Source: Bacteroidaceae bacterium
GTDB lineage: Bacteria; Bacteroidota; Bacteroidia; Bacteroidales; Bacteroidaceae
Assembly (NCBI GenBank): GCA_017558175.1
Contig: JAFYWH010000094.1
Coordinates: 1 to 40,366 of the forward strand
Length of the DNA: 40,366 nucleotides
Reading direction: 5' to 3'
The notes beneath the pieces are model-generated. The model was not told the origin of the DNA, did no database searches, and worked only from the letters and a program-made list of their open reading frames with translations. The position numbers and the translations under genes were made by a program. Positions 15,592 through 24,529 of the stretch are shown piece after piece. The first letter of the stretch is position 1. Each line of letters starts with the position of its first letter.

Positions 15592-16260
15592 ATGACAAGG
15601 TACATAATAATAGGACTAATAGCCATTAGTATCATTATTGGATTAGTGGAGGCTTGCGTTGATGGCATATCGAATATGTATGCTTCCATTACATCCCCAC
15701 ATGAAGAAGTAGCAGAAGCTATAGACAAAGGGAATCTCAGTGAAGCCAAAATGCTATTGCCAGACGTGATGGAGAAAGAACGCTACCGTTATGCCTTGTT
15801 GTTGATAGAAGAGTATGTAGCCATTGAAGATGTGGACAATGCTGTGTTTGTATTTGAAAGAATAACACCAGAACATTGTTCGATGTATGAAATGCAGTAC
15901 GAATCCCTTTATAAAACAGCTAAATATACCAAAGAAGCTGTTTCAATAATATACCCATCTTTGATAAAAAAAGGTGAATACGAAAAGGCCTGGAAATATC
16001 ATGAGTTAGAATATGAGGATCCGCATTATGCAGGCAATGCACAGTGTTATTACAATTACTTATTGGATGTAATGGATCACTTATGTGAACAAGGTAAGAT
16101 TTCGGATGTAGGGGAATTCTTGAATGAGCATGCCGTTTGGTTTCGTCAGAATGTAGACCGCTCATCACATGCGGAAAACTATCAGCAATATAGTTATCGG
16201 AACATGAAAACGAAATTGCAAAGAGCATTGAATGAATATAAAATGGGGGTAACAGAATAA
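15592..16260 (+). CDS. Single-pass membrane protein with helical repeats
   Basis: 222-aa protein with one N-terminal membrane helix (about residues 4-22) followed by a wholly helical domain. Pairs of helices such as EVAEAIDKGNLSEAKMLLP, YRYALLLIEEYVAIEDVDNA and YPSLIKKGEYEKAWKYHE look like TPR or similar alpha-solenoid units, which usually hold partner proteins. The start ATG has AAGGGA upstream. The stop overlaps the next start (TAATG), so it is translationally coupled to the larger membrane protein that follows. The coupled pair probably forms one membrane complex. No catalytic motif is seen. Confidence 0.78.
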   Translation: MTRYIIIGLIAISIIIGLVEACVDGISNMYASITSPHEEVAEAIDKGNLSEAKMLLPDVMEKERYRYALLLIEEYVAIEDVDNAVFVFERITPEHCSMYEMQYESLYKTAKYTKEAVSIIYPSLIKKGEYEKAWKYHELEYEDPHYAGNAQCYYNYLLDVMDHLCEQGKISDVGEFLNEHAVWFRQNVDRSSHAENYQQYSYRNMKTKLQRALNEYKMGVTE

Positions 16261-17618
16261 TGGCAAAGAAAAGAACAACAAAGAAAAAATCAAGTACATA
16301 TAGGATGCCTGCATGGGTATATAATGTGAAAGTATGGGGCATTTGTTCTCTAGTGGCAATTGTTGCTTTGCTCGTTGCTGTCTTTCAAAAGGATGATGTT
16401 TCAGGATTCCAATTATCCGAAAGGGATACCTATTATTATAATAAAGCTTTGTTGCAAGTACAAGAAATAGACAGTATTTGGAATGCTATTTCAACCAATG
16501 CTTCTCCAAAGCAATTGCAACAACTAATGTACAAGATATCCAAATTGAAATATGAGTACAACGATAAGGAAATGAATTTGGCTACTCTCAAGGTATGCGA
16601 TTCTTTGAAGCAACGTATTGAGTTCTTGCAAACGGCATCTATGGATGATATTAAAAACAATTATCTGAATGCAGGCAAGCAAGTAATTTTTCATGAACCT
16701 AATGGAATATTTTCTTCAAAAACAGTTTTTCCTTTCTTTATGAGGAAAGGAGAAAAGTTATACTTGGATGTACATGCAACAGGAAAAGCCAGTATAGCTT
16801 TACGTAATGTTGATGTCGAAAAGTTGATAAAGAGTTATCATAATCAAGCGATAGATACAATATTGATTGCAAACGAAGGTATTTATACTCTGGAAATATC
16901 ACCACAAGAAAAACAATATGTGTCAATCAATATAGGGTACGAGCCAATTTCAGACAAGGATTTGGATAATCGTCCGCAAGTGGTTACACAAAAAGTGGAA
17001 TGTGCAAAAGGAGAATTCGGAGCAGTAGCTTCCAAAGCCATAAAGATGCAAAACATCTTTGAAGAGCTAAGAAAGTTTACTTTGCGTGGACAGATAAAAG
17101 CGGCTTTTTCAGGTTCTGCTAGAGCATTGGTCGCTATTCAAGTTCCTGCTGGTGCAACCGACATTTTATATACGATGCGTATTGATACAAGTGAAGGAGG
17201 AAAAAGTGAAGATGGTAAGTTCTGTAACAACCTGAATTATTCTTATCGGAAAATCAACATGTTGGGACTTCCTGCTTATGAAAGTACTAAGAGCTCAGAT
17301 ATCTTAAATATGATATTGGATGACAATCGTCCTATCCGGGATGAAGATGCATATTGCAACATGTACTTATTCCGTAATCAATCGCAAGCCAAGAAATTTC
17401 AAGACGGTACACATGCTGCATCTGAACTGACTTATGATGTGGATTATTCTACATTGGGTACGCAATCATGCAATGGACGGATTCCGGTCAATGGTTCAAA
17501 AACCATTTATTTAGGATTTGAAAACGAACGTATGCGTTATACAAATTATTTGTGGGTAGAAGCTGTAGCTGTAATTCCTACAACAGTTTATCATAAAGAA
17601 AAATATACAATAAAATAA
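16260..17618 (+). CDS. Single-pass membrane protein of unknown function
   Basis: 452-aa protein. A very basic N-terminus (MAKKRTTKKKSS) leads into one membrane helix (about residues 28-46), so the long C-terminal part lies outside the cytoplasm. Residues about 60-130 are helical. From about 140 to the end the protein is beta-rich, with phrases such as GEKLYLDVHATGKASIALRN and AGATDILYTMRIDTSEGG that suggest sandwich-like domains. I do not recognise a family. It is translationally coupled to the preceding membrane protein and is followed 12 bp later by the KAP NTPase. This fits a membrane complex driven by the NTPase, with the kinase of the divergent operon on the same membrane. This is inference from layout. 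Confidence 0.78.
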   Translation: MAKKRTTKKKSSTYRMPAWVYNVKVWGICSLVAIVALLVAVFQKDDVSGFQLSERDTYYYNKALLQVQEIDSIWNAISTNASPKQLQQLMYKISKLKYEYNDKEMNLATLKVCDSLKQRIEFLQTASMDDIKNNYLNAGKQVIFHEPNGIFSSKTVFPFFMRKGEKLYLDVHATGKASIALRNVDVEKLIKSYHNQAIDTILIANEGIYTLEISPQEKQYVSINIGYEPISDKDLDNRPQVVTQKVECAKGEFGAVASKAIKMQNIFEELRKFTLRGQIKAAFSGSARALVAIQVPAGATDILYTMRIDTSEGGKSEDGKFCNNLNYSYRKINMLGLPAYESTKSSDILNMILDDNRPIRDEDAYCNMYLFRNQSQAKKFQDGTHAASELTYDVDYSTLGTQSCNGRIPVNGSKTIYLGFENERMRYTNYLWVEAVAVIPTTVYHKEKYTIK

Positions 17619-17630
17619 TAGAACCTATTT

Positions 17631-19397
17631 ATGAAGTCAAGTATAATAGATGTGCCTCGTAAACATACGCAGGCCGACTTGTTTGGGATACAAGTTTATC
17701 AAGATGCGTTGATTAAATATATCAAGTTGACTGATACTCCCATTACCATTGCTCTTCAAGGGGAATGGGGTAGTGGAAAAACATCATTAATGAATATGTT
17801 ACGCCATCATCTTTGTGAAGTGGATGCAGCTCCTTATTATCCTATTTGGATAAACACCTGGCAATATTCTTTGATGAAATCTCCATCACAAGCCATTATT
17901 TCCATATTAGAGGGTATTATTAACCAAATTGGTGAACTGAATCCAAGTACAGACAAATGGCAAGAAAGCAAAAAGAAAATTGGTGGTTTATTTAAACGAA
18001 TGGCTTCGGTTGGCACTAAGGCTGCTGTCAATGTAGTAGGAATCGAAAGCGGTTTAGTGGATGAACTTTTTGACAATGGAGCACAAAAATCCTCACTTTC
18101 TGAAATTTCCCAATTGAAGGAAGAAATTGCTAATCTAATTGATGCAGCTCTATCACGTGATACCACTAAAACAGGTTTTACATTCTATATTGATGACCTT
18201 GACCGTATAGACCCTCCGGTTGCCGTAGAGATACTGGAACTTTTGAAGAACATTTTCGATTTGGAAAAATGCGTGTTCGTTTTAGCTATTGACTATGATG
18301 TAGTAATCAAGGGGCTCAAGCCTAAGTTTGGAGAATTGACAGATGCCAACGAAAGGGAATTCCGTTCATTCTTTGATAAGATTATCCAACTTCCATTCTC
18401 TATGCCGGTGGCATCTTATTCGGTAGATGCATTCTTGGTGGATGCTTTACGTAAGATAGAGTTTTTCAGTGACGAAGAATTGAATAACCCTTCGCTTGCT
18501 GAAACCTTGTCTGAAATAACCAGATTGTCAGTCGGTAGCAATCCTCGCTCCTTGAAACGATTGACCAATACATTGGCACTGATATCCATCATCAATGAAA
18601 TGCAAAAAGGAAAAGTTTCTACTGCACAAGAACAACAAAGTAAGGTACTTAATTATGCATTGGTATGTGTACAGATTGCTTATCCATATATTTACAATCA
18701 ATTGACTGAAGAACCGGATTTCAAGAATTGGAATGAAAAGATAGCTTCTAAATTGAAACTTCGTCCGTTGACAGATATGGAAAGAGAATCGTTGGATTCA
18801 ACGGATGAATTTGATGAAGAGTGGGAAAAGGTAGTTTTCCGTATGTGCCAGAAAGAAACTTTTTTAAGCAGCCGTGCTTTCAGTGTGTCGAGCCTGCTTA
18901 ACAAGATAGCAGACATTATAGGTGACGATGGAACGTTAGGTGATGTAGTAACTGCTACTTTGGAGCTTTCGGCAGTTACTAACTTAAAAGCATTTGACGG
19001 CCCGATGAAGAAGCCGGGAGAACGAAATCGTGACACTTCTAATTATAGTTTTAATGGCAAAATTTATTCCAAAAAAACTGAATTTGTACATGATGTAGTT
19101 ACTTATTATATAAAGGAACATCCTGGTACCACTCATGAACAATTGAAGGAAGCCTTCGGATTCAAGAAAAACATGGATAGGGTCTTTATGGATTATGACC
19201 ATTATCTCCAGTTGTTGTCAGAAAAAGGAAGTGTAGACTTTTTTGGTCGTAAGATAGATATCCCAACTATTCAGTTGGCAGATAAGAAGATTGTTATCTG
19301 TACCAATTGGCCAACTATCGTAAATGGAAAACCTGCTGAGTTTGCTAAACTCTTGGACTTACTTCGCAATAAGTTGAAATATGAGATAGCAAACTAA
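17631..19397 (+). CDS. KAP-family P-loop NTPase
   Basis: 588-aa STAND-like ATPase of the KAP group (named after Kidins220/ARMS and PifA). The Walker A motif GEWGSGKT is at residues 44-51 and the Walker B strand FTFYIDDLDRID at about 183-194. The conserved INTWQYS block follows Walker A at 74-80, and VGSNPRSLKRL near 300 corresponds to the sensor region. The typical KAP transmembrane insert is not obvious: residues 115-145 are only mildly hydrophobic. The C-terminal 180 residues are unassigned. PifA of the F plasmid blocks phage T7, so a defensive role has a precedent in the family. It is the last gene of the operon and a 15-bp-stem terminator follows it. Confidence 0.87.
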   Translation: MKSSIIDVPRKHTQADLFGIQVYQDALIKYIKLTDTPITIALQGEWGSGKTSLMNMLRHHLCEVDAAPYYPIWINTWQYSLMKSPSQAIISILEGIINQIGELNPSTDKWQESKKKIGGLFKRMASVGTKAAVNVVGIESGLVDELFDNGAQKSSLSEISQLKEEIANLIDAALSRDTTKTGFTFYIDDLDRIDPPVAVEILELLKNIFDLEKCVFVLAIDYDVVIKGLKPKFGELTDANEREFRSFFDKIIQLPFSMPVASYSVDAFLVDALRKIEFFSDEELNNPSLAETLSEITRLSVGSNPRSLKRLTNTLALISIINEMQKGKVSTAQEQQSKVLNYALVCVQIAYPYIYNQLTEEPDFKNWNEKIASKLKLRPLTDMERESLDSTDEFDEEWEKVVFRMCQKETFLSSRAFSVSSLLNKIADIIGDDGTLGDVVTATLELSAVTNLKAFDGPMKKPGERNRDTSNYSFNGKIYSKKTEFVHDVVTYYIKEHPGTTHEQLKEAFGFKKNMDRVFMDYDHYLQLLSEKGSVDFFGRKIDIPTIQLADKKIVICTNWPTIVNGKPAEFAKLLDLLRNKLKYEIAN

Positions 19398-19406
19398 TTA
19401 ACTTCA

Positions 19407-19459
19407 TTCAGGAACTTCATCGCAAGCCATTGAACGCCAACACGGATGAAGTTCCTGAA
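19407..19459. terminator. Bidirectional terminator
   Basis: TTCAGGAACTTCATC (19407-19421) pairs perfectly over 15 bp with GATGAAGTTCCTGAA (19445-19459). It lies between the convergent KAP NTPase and alpha-fucosidase genes. The loop is long (23 nt). Confidence 0.75.
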
Positions 19460-19486
19460 AAAGAATCTCAACTTTTATTCCAAAGC

Positions 19487-20797
19487 TTATTTAAGTAACA
19501 ATTCCACCACATAGTCCGTTTCGGTAGGAACTTTCGGGAGCTTGAGCAATACGCCTTCCTTATCTTGCGAGAAACCAACAGGTGTACCATCGACAAAGCA
19601 AGTAGCTTTCTTTACCTTTGCTTTCAATGGGATATACAGGGAGCTGTCCTGCAAGTCGAGGATGTGGATGAACAAGCGATTGTCCTTGCGGGTAGATACG
19701 CCCCATGGATGCGGTTCCACATCGCCACCACGGGTGCCATAAATGGTTTCGCCATACTGATCCATCCATTCACCCATCTCTTTCATGCGCTGAACGGCTA
19801 CGGCCGGCAATTCACCATTGGGTTGCGGACCGATGTTCATCAGCAAGTTAGCATTCTTTCCGGCAGCACGCACCAAGTACTGAATCAAGGTTTTGGTAGA
19901 TTTATAGTTCTGGTCTTCAATGTTATATCCCCAAGTGCGGTTCATGGTTTCGCAGGTTTCGAGCGGAAGGGCACTCACTTCCTGACCATCCGAATATCCG
20001 GCTTTGTTTTCGCCCGGAAGGTCGCGTTCGAACATCTGGAAATCTTCGCCTACATACGGAGTACGATGATGATTGTTACCTACCAAGCAAGCCGGCTGAA
20101 GCTTGTGAATCAACGCATACTGCTCTTCCAATTGCCAATTGAAAGTTTCAGGTTGATCCCACACACCATCGAACCAGATAGCACCAATCGGGCCATAATT
20201 CGTGAGCAGCTCGGTGAGCTGGTTGTTCATGAACTGATAATAGGTATTCCAATTCTCCTTGCCTTTCGGTCGGCCGGTTCCCTTGCCTGTTCTACCTATC
20301 GGATAGTCTTCACGCTTCCAGTCGAGGTGTGAATAATAGAAGTGAAGCTTGATGCCTTGCTTCTGGCATTCTTCTGCCAGTTCCTTGATGATATCGCGCT
20401 TGAACGGAGTGGCATCTACGATGTCGTAATCCGATTCCTTGGTATCGAACATGGAGAAACTGTCGTGATGACGACTGGTGATGGTGATATACTTGGCGCC
20501 CGACGCCTTGATTTGAGACACCCACTGAGCCGCATCGAACTTCGACGGATAGAATCCCGAAGCAAGCTTAGCATATTCATCGCGATGGATGTTGCGGTCG
20601 TTCATGTACCATTCGCCACGGGCAGTCATGCTATAGACACCCCAATGGAGGAAGATACCGAACTTATTGTCTTGAAACTCCTTGCGTGCCTGCAAGTTCT
20701 CGGGAGCAGGCGTATATGTTTGCGCCAAGGAAGCAGTAGCCGTACAGAAACAGAGGGCTGTTCCCCATACCATTCTCTTGAAAATATTTTTCATCAT
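19487..20797 (-). CDS. GH29 alpha-L-fucosidase
   Basis: 436-aa exported glycosidase that removes alpha-linked L-fucose. The signal peptide covers about residues 1-26 (hydrophobic core then SLAQ). The GH29 barrel begins at KFGIFLHWGVYS (about 45-56), with YITITSRHHDSFSMFD near 103-118. The likely nucleophile is Asp210 in IGAIWFDG. The C-terminal 90 residues form the usual beta domain. Length is that of a compact GH29 member with a short C-terminal region. It is monocistronic with its own -7 box (20827-20834) and divergent from nth. Together with GH78 and GH97 in this window it points to use of plant or host glycans with rhamnose, fucose and galactose ends. Confidence 0.92.
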   Translation of the reverse strand: MMKNIFKRMVWGTALCFCTATASLAQTYTPAPENLQARKEFQDNKFGIFLHWGVYSMTARGEWYMNDRNIHRDEYAKLASGFYPSKFDAAQWVSQIKASGAKYITITSRHHDSFSMFDTKESDYDIVDATPFKRDIIKELAEECQKQGIKLHFYYSHLDWKREDYPIGRTGKGTGRPKGKENWNTYYQFMNNQLTELLTNYGPIGAIWFDGVWDQPETFNWQLEEQYALIHKLQPACLVGNNHHRTPYVGEDFQMFERDLPGENKAGYSDGQEVSALPLETCETMNRTWGYNIEDQNYKSTKTLIQYLVRAAGKNANLLMNIGPQPNGELPAVAVQRMKEMGEWMDQYGETIYGTRGGDVEPHPWGVSTRKDNRLFIHILDLQDSSLYIPLKAKVKKATCFVDGTPVGFSQDKEGVLLKLPKVPTETDYVVELLLK

Positions 20798-20826
20798 CGT
20801 ATTCCGTTAGTTTTAAGATTATGCCT

Positions 20827-20834
20827 CAAAGATA
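20827..20834 (-). promoter_or_regulatory. -7 box of the alpha-fucosidase gene
   Basis: TATCTTTG on the minus strand, 29 bp before the start codon at 20797. It is back to back with the nth promoter. Confidence 0.65.
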
Positions 20835-20856
20835 GCCATTTTCTGAAAACATGTAG

Positions 20857-20864
20857 TATATTTG
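20857..20864 (+). promoter_or_regulatory. -7 box of nth
   Basis: TATATTTG on the plus strand, 20 bp before the nth start codon. It shows that the longer in-frame reading upstream of nth is not the real start. Confidence 0.65.
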
Positions 20865-20884
20865 TCTTTATAAATCCCTACTCC

Positions 20885-21532
20885 ATGAGAAAGAAAGAAC
20901 TTTACGATAAGGTGATAGCCTATTTTGAGCAAGCCATGCCGGTGGCAGAGACGGAACTGAACTACAGCAATCCTTTCGAATTGCTGATAGCTGTTATCCT
21001 CAGCGCCCAATGCACCGATAAGCGAGTGAATATGATTACACCTCCCCTCTTCCATGATTTCCCTACACCGGAAGCATTGGCTGCGAGTACACCGGAAATC
21101 ATCTTTGAATACATCCGTAGCGTGAGCTATCCCAACAACAAGGCAAAGCATCTGGTAGGTATGGCGCAGATGCTGGTAAAGGATTTTGGAAGCGAAGTAC
21201 CGGGTACATTGGAGGAGCTGATCAAGTTACCGGGAGTAGGACGAAAAACAGCAAATGTGATTCAGAGTGTGGTATTCAACAAGGCGGCTATGGCGGTAGA
21301 TACGCATGTATTCCGCGTGAGCCATCGCATCGGCTTGGTACCGAAAAGTTGTACCACTCCCCTATCGGTAGAAAAACAATTGATGAAACACATTCCGGAA
21401 GAGATTGTGCCGAAAGCGCATCATTGGCTGATTCTGCACGGAAGATATGTATGCATCGCACGCAAACCGAAATGCGAGCAATGCGGACTGAATGGGATAT
21501 GTGCTTATTCCATTAAGACGATTACACTTTGA
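20885..21532 (+). CDS. nth: Endonuclease III
   Basis: 215-aa DNA glycosylase/AP lyase of base-excision repair that removes oxidised pyrimidines. The helix-hairpin-helix LPGVGRKTAN (115-124) contains the catalytic Lys121, and Asp139 in VDTHVFRVSHR is the second catalytic residue. The C-terminal iron-sulfur cluster loop has Cys190, Cys197, Cys200 and Cys206 in the C-x6-C-x2-C-x5-C spacing. Length is normal. The ATG at 20885 is chosen over an upstream in-frame extension because it matches the family N-terminus and the promoter box lies just ahead of it. It is a single-gene unit with a C-rich/G-rich inverted repeat downstream. Confidence 0.96.
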   Translation: MRKKELYDKVIAYFEQAMPVAETELNYSNPFELLIAVILSAQCTDKRVNMITPPLFHDFPTPEALAASTPEIIFEYIRSVSYPNNKAKHLVGMAQMLVKDFGSEVPGTLEELIKLPGVGRKTANVIQSVVFNKAAMAVDTHVFRVSHRIGLVPKSCTTPLSVEKQLMKHIPEEIVPKAHHWLILHGRYVCIARKPKCEQCGLNGICAYSIKTITL

Positions 21533-21550
21533 AATTCTTTTTCTATACGA

Positions 21551-21596
21551 ATGGCACATCCCCCTACCCCCTTCATAAGGGGGATTAGCGTGCCAT
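21551..21596. repeat. C-rich/G-rich inverted-repeat element A
   Basis: Nested palindrome: outer arms ATGGCAC (21551-21557) and GTGCCAT (21590-21596) enclose the core ACATCCCCCTACCCCCTTCA..GGGGGATTA (21556-21587). The core matches element C at 24485-24516 with one difference in 32 bases. It lies between convergent genes (nth and the metallo-hydrolase) and may act as their terminator. Confidence 0.75.
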
Positions 21597-22373
21597 TCAG
21601 AGTGACAACTCTAATCCATCATACGCATAATACACATGAGGCGGAAGTTCCTTTTCTGCCTCTGCATGCAAGCCGGCATGGTGACTCATGTGTACAAAGT
21701 AGGTTTCCTTTGGAGCAACCAACTTGACATTCTCCAACGCCTCGCTGATGCTCTGATGCGTACCATGCGGTTGCGGACGCAAAGCGTTCATGACCAACAC
21801 ATCCAATCCCTGCAACAAAGGGTATTCACTTTCGGGCATGGTGAGCATATCCGTTACCCACGCCATATTGCCGATGCGATATCCCAAGATAGGGAGCTTA
21901 CCATGCATCACACGGATAGGCAGGATTTCCACTTCCTTGCCTTCAGTATTGCGGACAATGAAAGGTACTCCCGGCTGAACTTCTTCCAACAAGATACGGG
22001 GAACACCCGGATACAGACTTTCGGCAAAACAATAAGGAATACGTTCGCGAAGGCGTTGCGCCATATAATCTTCGGCATACACCGGTACATCGCGGAAACG
22101 GCAGAACGGACGGAGATCGTCCAACCCACCCACATGGTCGTAATGCTCGTGAGTGACCAAGACTGCATCCAATGGTTTGAATTCGTCCAGACGCATCATC
22201 TGTTCACGGAAGTCCGGTCCGCAGTCTATTAATATGCGTACACCATTCACCTCCACCAAACCCGAACAACGCAGACGCTTGTCCTTCGGATCGGTACTTG
22301 TACAAACCGGACAGGTACAACCTATCTCGGGTACTCCAGTTGATGTTCCGCTACCTAATATCGTAATCTTCAT
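21597..22373 (-). CDS. MBL-fold metallo-hydrolase, PhnP-like
   Basis: 258-aa cytoplasmic metallo-beta-lactamase-fold enzyme. The metal-binding THEHYDHVGG motif (about residues 74-83) is intact, with later ligands at VMHGK and in VHMSHHAG. The N-terminus GSGTSTGVPEIGCTCPVC resembles PhnP, a phosphoribosyl cyclic-phosphate phosphodiesterase, which also has an extra cysteine-rich metal site in this area. Similar proteins are common in Bacteroidetes without a phn operon, and none is present here, so the substrate is uncertain. It is the second gene of a leftward operon, starting 12 bp after the lipoprotein gene stop. Confidence 0.86.
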   Translation of the reverse strand: MKITILGSGTSTGVPEIGCTCPVCTSTDPKDKRLRCSGLVEVNGVRILIDCGPDFREQMMRLDEFKPLDAVLVTHEHYDHVGGLDDLRPFCRFRDVPVYAEDYMAQRLRERIPYCFAESLYPGVPRILLEEVQPGVPFIVRNTEGKEVEILPIRVMHGKLPILGYRIGNMAWVTDMLTMPESEYPLLQGLDVLVMNALRPQPHGTHQSISEALENVKLVAPKETYFVHMSHHAGLHAEAEKELPPHVYYAYDGLELSL

Positions 22374-22385
22374 ATCCTTCTTCGT

Positions 22386-23243
22386 TTAGTTACTCAAATC
22401 CTCGAAACGGGTGAGGTACCACTCGCCGTTCTTGCAACGGAAGTAAAGCGTATTACTGAAACCATTTCCCCATCCGCGGAAATCGATGACACGGGTACGG
22501 GAGTTCTTGTCCAATCGCTGTCCGTAGTTTATGTTAGTAAGGTATTCGTTCGGAAGCTGAGGTTGGAAAGTAAACCATTGTGCTTTCTGTATGGTCGTTT
22601 CCAAAATCTGGAAATCGTCATCCGGATCGGGAGCAATGAACGGCAACGGATCGGCCACACGAGCAGCCTGGAAAACCGAGTCATTGGCAAAGCGCTGGTA
22701 GAATTCGTAGAAATCTTCTTGTCCGTTGTCTTCCTTGGTCATGGTAGCATCGTCTATCGCCTCCAGTTTCCACCAACCATACATACGCTCGAAGTAATAG
22801 CGCTTCATCTTCATGGCCTTCAAATCAATCCACTCGATGCGAACGCTGGTAGATGCCGTATCTTTCTCCAACTCTATATCGTCCAAATTATCGAAGAGCA
22901 TGGTGTAGAACTCCTGCTGACTGAAAAGCGGGTCGTGTACCCATTCTTCCTTCACGATGGAATCCTTCTTGTTATCCATATAATAAGGAAGAGGGAAAAG
23001 GATACGTCGAAGCTGCAACTTCTCGTTCAACGCGAAATTGTACAAGAAATCGGCAAAACTCTCATCGGCAGATACCGGAACTATCTGTTCTTCTTCCACC
23101 TCTTCTACCCACAATGTATCTGCTACGGATTCGATGGAATCACCAAACTCCATCGCTTCTTCCTGAGCATCCGCATTCTTCTTTCCGATACCGCAAGAAG
23201 CCATGCATCCCAGCAAACACAATCCAACAATCAGTTTCTTCAT
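22386..23243 (-). CDS. Lipoprotein, DUF4348-like
   Basis: 285-aa exported lipoprotein. The signal peptide MKKLIVGLCLLGCMASC ends in a lipobox with Cys17 as the lipidated residue. The following 45 residues are acidic and low-complexity, a typical lipoprotein tether. The rest (about 60-285) is a single domain with many aromatic residues, containing SFADFLYNFALNEKLQLRR and YYFERMYGWWKLEAID. This fits what I recall of the Bacteroidales DUF4348 family, but the assignment is tentative. It leads the operon with the PhnP-like gene and is divergent from pheS. Function is unknown. Confidence 0.8.
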   Translation of the reverse strand: MKKLIVGLCLLGCMASCGIGKKNADAQEEAMEFGDSIESVADTLWVEEVEEEQIVPVSADESFADFLYNFALNEKLQLRRILFPLPYYMDNKKDSIVKEEWVHDPLFSQQEFYTMLFDNLDDIELEKDTASTSVRIEWIDLKAMKMKRYYFERMYGWWKLEAIDDATMTKEDNGQEDFYEFYQRFANDSVFQAARVADPLPFIAPDPDDDFQILETTIQKAQWFTFQPQLPNEYLTNINYGQRLDKNSRTRVIDFRGWGNGFSNTLYFRCKNGEWYLTRFEDLSN

Positions 23244-23268
23244 TGACTTGTTTTAGAAAAATTCAACG

Positions 23269-23276
23269 CAAATATA
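23269..23276 (-). promoter_or_regulatory. -7 box of the lipoprotein/metallo-hydrolase operon
   Basis: TATATTTG on the minus strand, 25 bp before the start codon at 23243. Confidence 0.6.
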
Positions 23277-23318
23277 TCTCTTTTTCTATTTTTCCGCAAA
23301 ATATTCGGTTTAATTCGC

Positions 23319-23326
23319 TAACTTTG
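23319..23326 (+). promoter_or_regulatory. -7 box of pheS
   Basis: TAACTTTG on the plus strand, 27 bp before the pheS start codon. It lies inside a longer in-frame reading, which supports the ATG at 23354 as the true start. Confidence 0.6.
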
Positions 23327-23353
23327 TCGCCATTAAAAAATAAACAAGGAACT

Positions 23354-24388
23354 ATGTTAGCAAAAATAGAACAACTCCTTCAGGAAATTGAAGGCTTGCA
23401 AGCTTCCAATGCAGAAGAATTGGAAGTGCTGCGTATCAAATACTTGAGTAAGAAAGGTGCTATCAACGACTTGATGGCCGACTTCCGCAATGTACCTGCC
23501 GAACAGAAGAAAGAAGTAGGTATGAAAGTGAACGAACTGAAGACTAAGGCACAGGAAAAGATTGCTGCCTTGAAGGAAACATTCGCCACTCAAGACAACG
23601 GCGCTGCCGAAATGGACTTGACCCGTACCGCTTATCCTATCGGTTTGGGTACACGCCACCCGTTGAACATCGTGAAGAACGAAATCATCGACATCTTCCA
23701 CCGTTTGGGATTCAGCATTGCCGATGGTCCGGAAATTGAAGACGACTGGCACGTGTTCTCTTCCATGAACTTTGCAGAAGATCACCCTGCTCGCGACATG
23801 CAGGATACATTCTTCGTAGAAGCGAATGCAGAAGACGTGAAGAAGAACGTGATTCTCCGTACACACACTTCATCGGTACAGAGCCGCGTGATGGAAAACA
23901 CACAACCGCCTATCCGCATCATCTGCCCGGGTCGTGTATACCGTAACGAAGCAATCAGCTACCGTGCACACGCTTTCTTCCACCAGGTAGAAGCTTTGTA
24001 CGTAGACAAGAACGTATCGTTCACCGACTTGAAGCAGGTATTGCTCCTCTTCGCTAAGGAAATGTTCGGCGAACAGACTCAGATCCGTCTCCGCCCGTCT
24101 TACTTCCCATTTACTGAACCAAGTGCAGAAATGGACATCAGCTGTAACATCTGTGGCGGTAAGGGTTGTCCGTTCTGCAAGGGTACAGGTTGGGTAGAAA
24201 TCCTCGGTTGCGGTATGGTTGACCCGAACGTGCTCGAACTCAACGGCATCGACAGCAAGGTATATTCAGGTTACGCTCTCGGTATGGGTATCGAACGTAT
24301 CACCAACTTGAAGTACCGTGTAAACGACCTTCGCTTGTTCTCCGAAAACGACACTCGTTTCTTGAAGGAATTCGAAGCTGCAAACTAA
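23354..24388 (+). CDS. pheS: Phenylalanine--tRNA ligase alpha subunit
   Basis: 344-aa alpha subunit of the class II phenylalanyl-tRNA synthetase, which charges tRNA-Phe together with PheT. The N-terminal coiled coil (about 1-85) contains the ELEVLRIKYLSKKGAI block. The catalytic domain follows with HPLNIVKNEIIDIFHRLGF, the class II motif 2 region GRVYRNEAISYRAHAFFHQVEA, and the C-terminal GYALGMGIERI motif 3. A cysteine-rich insertion (CNICGGKGCPFCKGTGW) is a normal feature of many bacterial PheS. The start at 23354 gives the family length. pheT is not adjacent, as is usual in Bacteroidales. Confidence 0.97.
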   Translation: MLAKIEQLLQEIEGLQASNAEELEVLRIKYLSKKGAINDLMADFRNVPAEQKKEVGMKVNELKTKAQEKIAALKETFATQDNGAAEMDLTRTAYPIGLGTRHPLNIVKNEIIDIFHRLGFSIADGPEIEDDWHVFSSMNFAEDHPARDMQDTFFVEANAEDVKKNVILRTHTSSVQSRVMENTQPPIRIICPGRVYRNEAISYRAHAFFHQVEALYVDKNVSFTDLKQVLLLFAKEMFGEQTQIRLRPSYFPFTEPSAEMDISCNICGGKGCPFCKGTGWVEILGCGMVDPNVLELNGIDSKVYSGYALGMGIERITNLKYRVNDLRLFSENDTRFLKEFEAAN

Positions 24389-24403
24389 ATAAAACTTTAT
24401 AAT

Positions 24404-24516
24404 CGTCCCCCTTATGAAGGGGGGAAGGGGGATGTCTCATGGGCATTTCTTATTCTAACGACAGATGCTTCCATCTTCTATAGAACATCCCCCTACCCCC
24501 TTCACAAGGGGGATTA
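24404..24516. repeat. Pair of C-rich/G-rich elements B and C in inverted orientation
   Basis: Element B (24405-24435) read on the minus strand and element C (24485-24516) read on the plus strand share the ACATCCCCCT...CCCCCTTCA...AAGGGGGA core and flank about 50 bp. C is nearly identical to element A at 21556-21587. Each copy can itself form a hairpin. They lie between pheS and the MFS gene and probably serve as the pheS terminator or as a short REP-type repeat. Confidence 0.75.
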
Positions 24517-24529
24517 ATTTAATCTCCCC

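Noticed and set aside
19487-20797. Polysaccharide utilisation locus including GH29, GH78 and GH97
   Set aside because: The three enzymes are far apart, in separate transcription units, and no SusC/SusD pair or regulator is in the window.
20342-20884. Upstream in-frame extension of nth
   Set aside because: It covers the promoter region and the antisense of the fucosidase gene; nth begins at 20885.
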